Assembly (NCBI RefSeq): GCF_003634455.1 | Contig: NZ_RBLC01000001.1 | Span: forward strand, 1,816,417-1,880,416 | Length of the DNA stretch: 64,000 bases | Reading direction: 5' to 3' | Origin: Flavobacterium endophyticum | GTDB lineage: Bacteria; Bacteroidota; Bacteroidia; Flavobacteriales; Flavobacteriaceae | In this document: piece by piece, positions 54,695 through 63,413 of the stretch | Position numbering within the stretch: the stretch's first letter is position 1 | Layout of the letters: every line of letters starts with the position of its first letter | Position numbers and translations under genes: made by a program | The notes under the pieces: generated by a model | What the model saw: the letters and a program-made list of their open reading frames with translations, nothing else | Database searches by the model: none | What the model was told of the DNA's origin: nothing

Positions 54695-55468
54695 ATGAAA
54701 ACCAATGTCCTGATCTCGAACACGCTTTATGTTATTGGGATTATTTTCATCATAATTCTTATCACTGTAGCTGTCGTGCTGTTGTACAAATTAAAGAAGG
54801 CAAAAGCTCAAAAGCAAGAATTTGAAGAAAAATACAATTCGCTCGAATTGAAGGTCAACGGTTTGAAATTAGAAACGCTCGAATCAAAATTAAATCCGCA
54901 TCTTTTTAAAAACATATTGAATTCGATACAATCGCATGCTTACCAGACCTATCATGCGCTTGATAAGTTGGCGAATGTGCTCGATTATATTTTATACGAA
55001 AGCCAAAAGAAATTTGTGTCTCCTAGAGAAGAAATCGAATTTGCCTTAAACCTGATTGAAATCAACAAGATTAAAGTCAGTCCGCTTTTTGGATTGAAGG
55101 TAAAAACCAAAATCAAGGAAGATGAATTGCTATACGAACAGCCGATTTTAGCGCCGATGGTTTCTATTGATTTGATAGAAAATGCTTTTAAGCATGCAGA
55201 TCTAAAAAGTCCGGATGCTTTTATTTCCATTGTTTTTGAATTTAAGGATAGCTGTTTTTATCTTACGGTTTCGAATAAGATATCCGACCATAAGACCTTG
55301 AAAAAAGACAATAGCGGTTTGGGTTCTAATACGTTAGACCAGCGATTGAAAATAATTTACAATAATAATTACAAGCTCGATAAATTTATCGAAGATGATG
55401 TTTATATTGCTCACCTAAAAATAAACTTACTTGAATACAAAGCTCAAATGCTTGCTGCTGGACGATGA
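54695..55468 (+). CDS. Sensor histidine kinase of the LytS type, short
   Basis: 257 residues. One membrane helix (about 11-30), then the His-kinase core LESKLNPHLFKNILNSIQSH with phosphoacceptor His69, and an ATP-binding domain with the N-box PMVSIDLIENAFKHAD and a G-box-like SGLGSNTLDQRL. There is no input domain. It overlaps the next gene by 38 bases, so the pair is coupled. The signal it senses is not evident. Confidence 0.9.
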   Translation: MKTNVLISNTLYVIGIIFIIILITVAVVLLYKLKKAKAQKQEFEEKYNSLELKVNGLKLETLESKLNPHLFKNILNSIQSHAYQTYHALDKLANVLDYILYESQKKFVSPREEIEFALNLIEINKIKVSPLFGLKVKTKIKEDELLYEQPILAPMVSIDLIENAFKHADLKSPDAFISIVFEFKDSCFYLTVSNKISDHKTLKKDNSGLGSNTLDQRLKIIYNNNYKLDKFIEDDVYIAHLKINLLEYKAQMLAAGR

Positions 55469-56150
55469 ATTGCCAGGATTGACGTATCTCAAAATGCTTT
55501 GCGAGCAGATTCCTGAACTGGATGTCGTGAAGGCATTTGACAATCCCGAAAAATTGCTTGCCGAAATGTCAAGCCTTGATTTCGATCTCTGTATTACGGA
55601 TATTGAAATGCCAAGGATAGACGGGCTTAGTGTGGCCAATCTTTTAAAAGACAAAATGGTAATTTTTACGACAGCCTATAAAGAATATGCTGCGGATGCT
55701 TTTGATATTGAAGCAGTCGATTATATTACAAAACCTGTAAAAAAAGAACGTCTGCAGAAAGCGGTTGTCAAGGCTTTGGAAAAGATGAACAAGAAATCGT
55801 CCAACAAAAAGTTTACGCAACTGAATACAGACAAGGGAAAAGCCTTGCTGTTTTTCGACCAGATTATTTACATACAACCTTCTGAAACCGACAGCCGCGA
55901 TAAGGAAGTTTTGATGAAAGATGGAAATATAATTCTGCTCAAAAACATAACTTTTGCCAAGTTGCTCTCGCAGTTGCCGAAAGCCGATTTTTGCAGGATC
56001 AACAAAAAAGAAATTATAGCAATGAAAGCTGTGAAATTCTTTGCCCATGATGAAATCACGACAACTATCCTAGATAAGAACGGGAAAAGTCTTGTCTTGT
56101 TTTTGAGTGATATTTACCGTTCGGATTTTCTTTGCAAAGTCAATATTTAA
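55431..56150 (+). CDS. LytTR-family response regulator
   Basis: 239 residues. Receiver domain 1-120 with Asp11/12, phosphoacceptor Asp57 (CITDIEMPRIDG) and Lys in DYITKPVKK; C-terminal LytTR DNA-binding domain (about 135-239, with FAKLLSQLPKADFCRINKKEII). Partner of the kinase whose end it overlaps. Its target genes cannot be read here, though the antiporter gene lies 112 bases downstream. Confidence 0.92.
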   Translation: MNTKLKCLLLDDELPGLTYLKMLCEQIPELDVVKAFDNPEKLLAEMSSLDFDLCITDIEMPRIDGLSVANLLKDKMVIFTTAYKEYAADAFDIEAVDYITKPVKKERLQKAVVKALEKMNKKSSNKKFTQLNTDKGKALLFFDQIIYIQPSETDSRDKEVLMKDGNIILLKNITFAKLLSQLPKADFCRINKKEIIAMKAVKFFAHDEITTTILDKNGKSLVLFLSDIYRSDFLCKVNI

Positions 56151-56261
56151 GTTTCGTTACAAATTTTTTCCTTCTTATTACAATTGCCCTAAACTATTTT
56201 ACAAAATCAAATTGTAAGAAATTTTCAATGCAGATATTTGTGCCTACAAACGACTTACCCA

Positions 56262-58532
56262 ATGCAAAAACACAAAAACTCTATTTTCTATGTTGTCCTC
56301 ATAGTTGTTTTCTCTGGTATCATTTATTGGTTTTTAGACCAAGGAAAACACCTGCAACACGGAAAAACAATAATCGAAAAAACTTCTGACAAATCACAAT
56401 GGGCAGAATTTGTTGATTCGATGCAGCATAGCTTGCAACATCCTTTGGCCATTTTACTAGCCCAAATCTTGACGATTATTTTAGTGGCACGGTTTTTTGG
56501 ATGGATTTGCAGGAAAATCGGACAGCCTTCGGTTGTCGGAGAAATCATTGCCGGAATTGTGCTCGGACCTTCCTTATTAGGATTGTATTTTCCAGAATTT
56601 AAAGAAACTCTTTTTCCAGCAGCGTCTCTTGGGAATTTACAATTCTTGAGCCAAATCGGATTAATCCTTTTCATGTTTGTTATCGGAATGGAGCTGGATT
56701 TGAAAGTCTTACGAAATAAAGCCCATGAAGCAGTAGTTATAAGCCATGCCAGCATCATTTTCCCCTTTACATTAGGAATCGGATTGGCTTATTTTATGTA
56801 TGATACTTTCGCTCCTGAAGGCGTAGCTTTTTTATCTTTTGCTCTTTTTTGCGGTATCGCGATGAGCATCACGGCTTTCCCGGTTTTGGCGAGAATCGTG
56901 CAAGAACGAGGCATACACAAGACGAAATTAGGAAGCATCGTTATTACTTGTGCTGCAGCAGATGATATCACGGCTTGGTGCATTTTAGCGGCGGTTATTG
57001 CTATCGTAAAAGCAGGATCTTTTGTAAGTTCCTTATACATTATTGTTTTGGCTGTGACGTATGTTTTCTTGATGATTATGATCGTAAAGCCTTTCTTGAA
57101 AAGAGTTGGCGATTTATATTCTTCTCGAAAAACATTAAGCAAGCCGGTTGTTGCTATTTTCTTTCTAACGTTGATCATTTCTTCGTATGTGACAGAAGTC
57201 ATCGGAATCCATGCTTTATTTGGAGCTTTTATGGCAGGCGTAATTATGCCTGAAAGTGCCAAGTTTAGAAGTATTTTCATTGAGAAAGTAGAAGATATTG
57301 CTCTGATTGTATTGCTGCCATTGTTTTTTGTATTCACGGGCTTAAGAACCGAAATCGGACTTTTGGACGATCCGTATCTGTGGAAAATCACGGCTTTAAT
57401 TATTGCAGTAGCAGTCGTTGGAAAATTCTTGGGAAGTACATTGGCGGCAAAATTTGTCGGGCAGAATTGGAGAGACAGTCTTTATATCGGAGCCTTGATG
57501 AATACTCGTGGCTTGATGGAATTAATCGTATTAAACATTGGCTACGAGCTAGGCGTGCTTTCTCCGATGATCTTCACGATGATGGTCATCATGGCTTTAG
57601 TGACGACATTTATGACTGGGCCTGCTTTGGACCTGATTAATTTTATTTTCAAGACTAAAAACTCGATTATTCCTGAAACTATCAGCAGTAAGATAAAATA
57701 TAAGATATTGCTTTCTTTCGCTATTCCAGATAGAGGAATTGCCTTGCTGAAAGTAGCCAATAGCTTGGTGCGAAAACAAAACGGGAATGCCATTGTAACA
57801 GCCATGCATTTGTCGTCAAGTAACGAATTGCACGGATTTGATGCGAGTCATTATGAACAAGAGGTCTTCAAGCCAATCGTCAATGAAGCTGAAAATCTCG
57901 ACCAGAAAATCATCACGCTTTTCAAAGCTTCGGTAGATATCGATTCAGATATTACTGAAATCGCAAACCAAGGCGAATTTGACTTATTGTTAATCGGATT
58001 GGGACAGTCTATTTTTGAAGGCACGTTGCTGGGAAGAGTTCTAGGATATACGACTCGAATCATAAATCCCGATAGGCTGATTGATAAATTTACTGGAAAG
58101 GAAGGTTTGTTTGAAAACTCTCCTTTCGATGAAAGGACGCGTCATATCGTTGCTTACAGCAAAATGCCGGTAGGTATTTTAGTAGATAAAAACCTAGAAG
58201 AAATCGACCAGGTCTTTATGCCATTATTTTGTGCCGAAGATCGATTTTTGATAGAATATGCCCAAAAGTTAATCCATAACAATGGTTGTCAAGTTACCAT
58301 CTTGGATCCTACGGGAGAAATAAAAAACAATTCAGAAATTAAGGAAAGCATCCGTTCTATCGAGCAGATTGCTCCAAATCATATTGCCATGTCAGGCGAG
58401 AAAACCATGAAAAAAGAATTTCTTGAAAGACAAGACCTGATGATTATCAGTCTTGAAAGTTGGAAGAAATTGGTTGACTCACAGAGCGTTTGGTTAAATA
58501 ATACGCCTTCTGTGTTAATTATTAAACCATAA
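56262..58532 (+). CDS. Cation/proton antiporter (CPA2/KefB type) with C-terminal regulatory domain
   Basis: 756 residues from the ATG at 56262 (eight codons after an in-frame ATG at 56238; the shorter form starts just before the first membrane helix). A membrane helix and linker precede the 12-helix Na+/H+ exchanger domain (about 75-455), with the conserved Asp-Asp motif TCAAADDITAWC. The C-terminal 280 residues are cytoplasmic, with two regions resembling universal-stress-type folds. Exchanges Na+ or K+ for H+. A terminator follows. Confidence 0.9.
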   Translation: MQKHKNSIFYVVLIVVFSGIIYWFLDQGKHLQHGKTIIEKTSDKSQWAEFVDSMQHSLQHPLAILLAQILTIILVARFFGWICRKIGQPSVVGEIIAGIVLGPSLLGLYFPEFKETLFPAASLGNLQFLSQIGLILFMFVIGMELDLKVLRNKAHEAVVISHASIIFPFTLGIGLAYFMYDTFAPEGVAFLSFALFCGIAMSITAFPVLARIVQERGIHKTKLGSIVITCAAADDITAWCILAAVIAIVKAGSFVSSLYIIVLAVTYVFLMIMIVKPFLKRVGDLYSSRKTLSKPVVAIFFLTLIISSYVTEVIGIHALFGAFMAGVIMPESAKFRSIFIEKVEDIALIVLLPLFFVFTGLRTEIGLLDDPYLWKITALIIAVAVVGKFLGSTLAAKFVGQNWRDSLYIGALMNTRGLMELIVLNIGYELGVLSPMIFTMMVIMALVTTFMTGPALDLINFIFKTKNSIIPETISSKIKYKILLSFAIPDRGIALLKVANSLVRKQNGNAIVTAMHLSSSNELHGFDASHYEQEVFKPIVNEAENLDQKIITLFKASVDIDSDITEIANQGEFDLLLIGLGQSIFEGTLLGRVLGYTTRIINPDRLIDKFTGKEGLFENSPFDERTRHIVAYSKMPVGILVDKNLEEIDQVFMPLFCAEDRFLIEYAQKLIHNNGCQVTILDPTGEIKNNSEIKESIRSIEQIAPNHIAMSGEKTMKKEFLERQDLMIISLESWKKLVDSQSVWLNNTPSVLIIKP

Positions 58533-58597
58533 ATTTTAAAAGTCCTAACTTTTGTATCGGATTAAATACTTATAAAGATTACGTTGTTATTAATTCT

Positions 58598-58630
58598 AAA
58601 AACCTGCCCAGCTAAACTCGGCAGGTTTTA
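58598..58630. terminator. Bidirectional terminator after the antiporter
   Basis: AAACCTGCC / GGCAGGTTT around an 11-base loop, with T's on both outer sides, between convergent genes. Confidence 0.75.
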
Positions 58631-58659
58631 TATTTATAAGAAGTTTATGAAACAGCACC

Positions 58660-61158
58660 TTAAAAACCTAAATTTAGGATAAAGGTCAATTTGATAGAAA
58701 GATTATCTTCAAATTTGGCCAATTGATTCGGACCATAACGGTAAAATCCAGACAATCCGAAGGCTTTGTAGATTTGATTCAGCTCGATTCCCGATTCAAA
58801 ATAGCCATCTCTTAAGGTTTTGTAATTAAGTCCGATATGCTGTTCTGGTTTTTCCATATCACCCCAAGCCATTCTTGAAACCAAAACTAGAGAAGGCTTG
58901 ATTCCTTTGAAAACGGTGACTCTTTTAAAGCCGTGTTTGAATTGGAACATCACATATTTGCTAGAGAAAAATTCGTTGAAATACATCGTCTCAAAACTGT
59001 TCTTTCCTGCAATCGTGATTCGTTCAATTAGTTTTTCTTTCGTAAGGCTGTTCGGAGAGGTATTGTAAAGATGTGAAATCGGCACATCGCCTATCGCATA
59101 ACCAGCTTCCATTAAAAGTGCTGTCCTTTGTCCGTTTAGATAGCGTTTTTCATATTCTGCTCTCAAATCTATTTTAGAGAAAGTAAAATCATTTTCAAAA
59201 ACCTTTGGCAATGATTGCGTGAATTGGAATGTGAATTTCGGATAGCGTTTTTCTATTTCTAGCTTCCCTGTAGGCGTCTGCATATAATCGCTAAAAGGAT
59301 TCCATTGCAGCGAAACCATTGCAGTTGTCATGTCGTAGTTAGTATACGATTTTCCATCTACAGTATAGAGGTAGTCAAACTTAGGCTCAATCCTGCTATG
59401 CGTAAGCTGCCAGATACTTTCCGTTTTAGGAAGGATTTTAGTTTCAATATAACCTCGCCACGTTTTGTGGTTATAGAAAGTACTTAAGTTGATCGGACGA
59501 GGATCATAAATTTTAAAAACCCTCTTGTCGATGGCAAAAGAGGTACTCGCAATCTCTCGCACATCATCCGTATAGCCTCCTCCAATCCATGAATTTGAAA
59601 AGATACCCACGCGAACCGCTCCGCCAATGCTGTATTTGAAATCGCCATCCTTGGTTCCGTAAGCCGTATAACCGTCTAGGCGGTACTTATTTGAAAATCG
59701 CTCGTTCGTAATACCTCCCAAGCCAACTCTGAAGCCTTCGTAGTTGTTATAGCTTAAAAGATAACGCAGATCCATATCCACTGGCCCAATAGGAACGTAT
59801 CCATTTAATATTTTTCGACCGAAGCGAAGTTTTTTCTCCAAACGTTCTTTTTGGGCGATGCTATCCAGAGCAATGTAAGTTCTTTCGCTTCGAGTATCGA
59901 GGCTGTCTTTTCTGTAGCTGTTCCAGAAAGAATCGTCTTTTTTTATGGCGTCATCCTTTACTTCGATATAAATGGCAGGATGTTTTATTTTTACAGGAAT
60001 GTTCTGTTGCCTGTCGAAATTATAAGATTTAGAAACCAGGTACGTAAAATCGGAAGCGTCTTTTTTTCTTGTCGTATTGTTACTGTCAAGATCGCCTTCA
60101 AACTTGATTGTACCGCCTAAGATACGGATGTCGTCGTCGTTTTTTCCTTTTACGATTTTAAACTCTTTTTGCGTTGGGAACCAGATTTTTTCATTTTCGA
60201 GATATTCAAACTCGTGTGTTGCCGAAATATCCAATACGCCACGGATTCTCATGATGGCTTTGGCAATAGCAAAGTTTTCTTTATCGATGTAGACAACACC
60301 TTCTAATCCCGATGATTTTCTTTTCTTTCTCGGCTTGAAATAAATCATGTAAGTGTCGCGGTTTTCGACTTTCACGGTGTCTAATATTCTAAAACGGTAA
60401 TCTGCAAAAGCATCTGGCGCTATAGGGCTATTGTATTTGGTCTCAAATAATTCGTATTTAGGATCGTAAACCGAAAAAGATTGGAGGTTAAAAGCAATGA
60501 TTTCGTAAATTGGATTTTTAAGTCCCGCCATTTTTGTTCCCAAGATCGTTTCTTTCAGCTTTTTGTTGCTGAATTGGAATTGAGATACTTTTTCGGTCTG
60601 GAATAAATGCTGGCGGTCGATAATCTTCTTGAATTTATAATTCGTAGAATCGACTTCCTTGAATTCTTTTCCGTAATACCTTTCTACAAAGACAGAATCA
60701 ATACTTCCGTCGATAGAATCTGGATTGGCAGAAACAATTAATTTGTTATAAGACTTGAACTGGAAGCTTTGTAACTTTTGTTGCGGATCGTTATCTTTTT
60801 TATTTTTTATGGCTTGGCGAATAATTGCATTCGCAGGATTTTCTTCCGAAGAAAGTACAATTTCGCTTAAGTTTTCTGATTTTGGAGAAAGCAGAATTTC
60901 ATAATACTTTTTGTTGCGATCTCCTAGTATCGTCTTAGGGCTATATCCGATGTAAGAAATCGTGAAAAAGGTAATCTGATTTTCATCTTGAAGCAAGAAT
61001 TTTCCGTCTACATCAGTCACTGTAGCTCTATTATTGCTGGATATTGTAGCAAAAGGAAGCGGTTTTTTGGTGCTTTCATCCTTCACGATTCCAGAAATCT
61101 GAAATTGTGCTTGCACGGAAACAGAAAGAAGGAAAAATAAAAAAGTTAAATGCTTCAT
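58660..61158 (-). CDS. DUF5686-family outer-membrane protein with carboxypeptidase-like regulatory domain
   Basis: 832 residues from the ATG at 61158, which gives a signal peptide (MKHLTFLFFLLSVSVQAQ); an in-frame ATG at 61266 would add 36 non-leader residues. Residues about 20-100 form a CarboxypepD_reg-like beta-sandwich (ISGIVKDESTKKPLPFATI) as in TonB-linked proteins; the rest is the DUF5686 barrel with many Tyr/Gly strands and a final LNLGF. Not SusC (no plug motif). Function unknown. Separate from frr. Confidence 0.85.
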   Translation of the reverse strand: MKHLTFLFFLLSVSVQAQFQISGIVKDESTKKPLPFATISSNNRATVTDVDGKFLLQDENQITFFTISYIGYSPKTILGDRNKKYYEILLSPKSENLSEIVLSSEENPANAIIRQAIKNKKDNDPQQKLQSFQFKSYNKLIVSANPDSIDGSIDSVFVERYYGKEFKEVDSTNYKFKKIIDRQHLFQTEKVSQFQFSNKKLKETILGTKMAGLKNPIYEIIAFNLQSFSVYDPKYELFETKYNSPIAPDAFADYRFRILDTVKVENRDTYMIYFKPRKKRKSSGLEGVVYIDKENFAIAKAIMRIRGVLDISATHEFEYLENEKIWFPTQKEFKIVKGKNDDDIRILGGTIKFEGDLDSNNTTRKKDASDFTYLVSKSYNFDRQQNIPVKIKHPAIYIEVKDDAIKKDDSFWNSYRKDSLDTRSERTYIALDSIAQKERLEKKLRFGRKILNGYVPIGPVDMDLRYLLSYNNYEGFRVGLGGITNERFSNKYRLDGYTAYGTKDGDFKYSIGGAVRVGIFSNSWIGGGYTDDVREIASTSFAIDKRVFKIYDPRPINLSTFYNHKTWRGYIETKILPKTESIWQLTHSRIEPKFDYLYTVDGKSYTNYDMTTAMVSLQWNPFSDYMQTPTGKLEIEKRYPKFTFQFTQSLPKVFENDFTFSKIDLRAEYEKRYLNGQRTALLMEAGYAIGDVPISHLYNTSPNSLTKEKLIERITIAGKNSFETMYFNEFFSSKYVMFQFKHGFKRVTVFKGIKPSLVLVSRMAWGDMEKPEQHIGLNYKTLRDGYFESGIELNQIYKAFGLSGFYRYGPNQLAKFEDNLSIKLTFILNLGF

Positions 61159-61282
61159 AGGGTTATGTAACAGACGAATAGATGGTAGTTTTGTTACACG
61201 TTGCAAAAGTAAGTGACTTCTGTAAAAAAATCCACTATTTAAGGGGATTTTAATATTTGGCAGCATAAAATAAACGTTCAGA

Positions 61283-61312
61283 TATAAAAAAGCCGGATAA
61301 TTATCCGGCTCG
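61283..61312 (-). terminator. Terminator after frr
   Basis: AGCCGGATAA/TTATCCGGCT, a perfect 20-base palindrome, with a T-run on the minus strand, 26-53 bases after the frr stop. Confidence 0.8.
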
Positions 61313-61335
61313 TATATTTTAGAATGTAAAAAGAA

Positions 61336-61899
61336 TTAAACTTTCATAATTTCAGCTTCTTTAACGGCTAAAAGCTCGTCTACTTTTTTAATAAAAGCAT
61401 TGGTCAGGTTTTGAACTTTATCTTCAGCTGTTTTGCACATGTCTTCTGAAGTTCCTTCTTTTTCTAATTTTTTGATGTCTGTATTAGCATCTTTACGTAC
61501 GTTTCTGATTCCGATTTTTGCATCTTCGGCTTCTGATTTGGCTTGTTTTACCAAGTCACGACGGCGCTCTTCTGTTAAAGGCGGCACGCTGATGATGATT
61601 ACATCGCCATTGTTCATCGGATTAAAGCCGATGTTTGCAATTTGAATTGCTTTTTCGATTGGCTGCAACATGCTTTTTTCGTAAGGCTGAATCGTAATCG
61701 TTCTTGCATCGGGAACGTTGATGTTCGATACTTGGCTAAGCGGAGTCGCAGCGCCATAATAATCAACAAATACGCTTCCTAACATAGCAGGACTTGCCTT
61801 ACCAGCACGGATATTCAAGAATTCTTTTTCAAGATGAGCAATTGAACCTGACATCGATTCTTCAGTGCTATCTAATATAAAATCAATTTCTTCAGTCAT
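61336..61899 (-). CDS. frr: Ribosome recycling factor
   Basis: 187 residues, standard length. Typical start (EEIDFILDSTEESMSGSIAHLEKEF) and conserved RAGKASPAML, GDVIIISVPPLTEERRRDLVKQAK. It splits the post-termination ribosome with EF-G. It follows pyrH by 70 bases with a degenerate AGATTTCAGATT spacer. Confidence 0.97.
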   Translation of the reverse strand: MTEEIDFILDSTEESMSGSIAHLEKEFLNIRAGKASPAMLGSVFVDYYGAATPLSQVSNINVPDARTITIQPYEKSMLQPIEKAIQIANIGFNPMNNGDVIIISVPPLTEERRRDLVKQAKSEAEDAKIGIRNVRKDANTDIKKLEKEGTSEDMCKTAEDKVQNLTNAFIKKVDELLAVKEAEIMKV

Positions 61900-61969
61900 T
61901 TTTATCTAGAATTTCAGATTTCAGATTCAGATTCAGCCATTCGACTGCTATCTTGATTCTGTTTTCTAA
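61900..61969. repeat. Degenerate TTTCAGATT spacer between pyrH and frr
   Basis: ATTTCAGATTTCAGATTCAGATTCAG (in several overlapping steps) fills 61912-61936 of a 70-base operon gap. No gene or terminator. Confidence 0.5.
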
Positions 61970-62677
61970 TTATACATTAACTACTGTTCCTATATTTTCG
62001 CCTTCGCAGATTTTCAAAAGATTTCCTTTTTTGTTCATGTCGAAAACAACAATCGGTAGGGCATTTTCTTGGCTCAGCGTAAATGCTGTCGTATCCATTA
62101 CGTTCAGTCCCTTTTTTAAGACGTCTTCAAATGAAATAGTATCGAATTTCACAGCATCTGCGTTTTTCTCCGGATCAGAAGTATATACTCCATCGACGCG
62201 AGTACCTTTCAAGATTACATCGGCATGAACTTCAACACCTCTTAATACGGCGGCTGTATCTGTCGTGAAATAAGGATTTCCTGTTCCCGCTCCGAAAATT
62301 ACGATTCTTCCTTTCTCCAAATGGCGAACCGCTCTTCTTTTGATATACGGTTCAGCAATAGCTTCAATTTTCAAGGCAGTCTGTAGACGAGTCAGCATTC
62401 CTTTGTCTTCAAGAGCTCCTTGAAGCGCCATTCCGTTGATTACGGTAGCTAGCATTCCCATATAATCACCTTGAACTCTGTCCATTCCATTGCTGGCTCC
62501 GGCTACACCGCGAAAAATATTTCCTCCTCCGATTACAATTGCAATCTCAACGCCTCTGTCATGAATTTCCTTGATTTCATCTGCATATTCGGCTAATCTT
62601 TGCGGATCGATACCGTATTGTCTGTCGCCCATCAAGGCTTCTCCACTTAATTTTAGGAGTATTCTTTTATATTTCAT
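61970..62677 (-). CDS. pyrH: Uridylate kinase (UMP kinase)
   Basis: 235 residues from the ATG at 62677, where the usual [17 protein letters not shown] begins; an in-frame ATG at 62710 would overrun the -7 element. GGGNIFRG and the [16 protein letters not shown] nucleotide-binding loop are present. Phosphorylates UMP to UDP. First gene of pyrH-frr. Confidence 0.97.
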   Translation of the reverse strand: MKYKRILLKLSGEALMGDRQYGIDPQRLAEYADEIKEIHDRGVEIAIVIGGGNIFRGVAGASNGMDRVQGDYMGMLATVINGMALQGALEDKGMLTRLQTALKIEAIAEPYIKRRAVRHLEKGRIVIFGAGTGNPYFTTDTAAVLRGVEVHADVILKGTRVDGVYTSDPEKNADAVKFDTISFEDVLKKGLNVMDTTAFTLSQENALPIVVFDMNKKGNLLKICEGENIGTVVNV

Positions 62678-62707
62678 GCGCTGATTTTGTTTTTCGCTTA
62701 AGTTGTG

Positions 62708-62715
62708 CAAATATA
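62708..62715 (-). promoter_or_regulatory. Candidate -7 element of the pyrH promoter
   Basis: The minus strand reads TATATTTG, 30 bases before the ATG at 62677. Confidence 0.5.
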
Positions 62716-62775
62716 GTCATAATCTGTTTTTTTGGAATAAGTTGGCAAAAAAAAAGTATTTTGGGTTTTTAGAAT

Positions 62776-62783
62776 TAATTTTG
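62776..62783 (+). promoter_or_regulatory. Candidate -7 element of the thioredoxin-fold gene
   Basis: TAATTTTG (TAnnTTTG), 18 bases before the ATG at 62802. Confidence 0.5.
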
Positions 62784-62801
62784 CAGTACTAAATCGAGAA
62801 T

Positions 62802-63413
62802 ATGGAAGAGATTATCAAGGCCAGTCTGCCTAAAAGCTTGACTTATTTTGAATATAGAAAACTGGTTACAGATTTGCTTTTAGAGGGAAAATCTACAGGT
62901 CCAATCCAGACAGATGATCTGTTGCATTATAGCAAGCTGAACGAAACGAGAATGAATCGCTTGGAAAAGACGATTGTTATTTCTCCAGAAAATACGGAAA
63001 GAATTAATCTCTTAAGAAGAAAATATATCTGGCTTGTAATTTCGGAAAGTTGGTGTGGCGATGCGGCACAGTTGCTTCCGATCATGCACAAAATGAAGGT
63101 GTTGTCAGATAACATCGATTTTAAGATTGTCCTTCGTGATGAAAATCCTGCATTGATGGATAAATTTTTGACGAATGGCGGAAGATCTATTCCAAAATTA
63201 ATTGTCTTGGATAAAGAAACATTGGAAGTTTTGGCAGATTGGGGTCCAAGGCCGAAAGAAGCATTCGATTTGATTAAAAATTATAAGGAAGAGCATGGCG
63301 TTATCGATGAAAAAATTAAGACCGAACTGCAAATGTGGTACTTGCATGATAAAGGCTTAAGTACTCAAAATGAATTAATCGAACTTATGCGATTGCTTGA
63401 AATTCAAGAATAA
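62802..63413 (+). CDS. Thioredoxin-fold protein with a single active-site Cys
   Basis: 203 residues, no signal peptide. The core SESWCGDAAQLLPIM has Cys followed by Gly-Asp-Ala, so the second Cys of CXXC is absent; the cis-Pro segment RSIPKLIVL follows. Members of this group (thioredoxin_9-like) may act in reduction of small molecules or as monothiol exchangers. Its stop codon TAA overlaps the ATG of the next gene (TAATG), so the two are coupled. Confidence 0.85.
   Translation: MEEIIKASLPKSLTYFEYRKLVTDLLLEGKSTGPIQTDDLLHYSKLNETRMNRLEKTIVISPENTERINLLRRKYIWLVISESWCGDAAQLLPIMHKMKVLSDNIDFKIVLRDENPALMDKFLTNGGRSIPKLIVLDKETLEVLADWGPRPKEAFDLIKNYKEEHGVIDEKIKTELQMWYLHDKGLSTQNELIELMRLLEIQE

Noticed and set aside
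56132..56389. 85-residue plus-strand frame between the LytTR gene and the antiporter
   Set aside because: It overlaps both neighbours out of frame and its sequence is unlike a protein.
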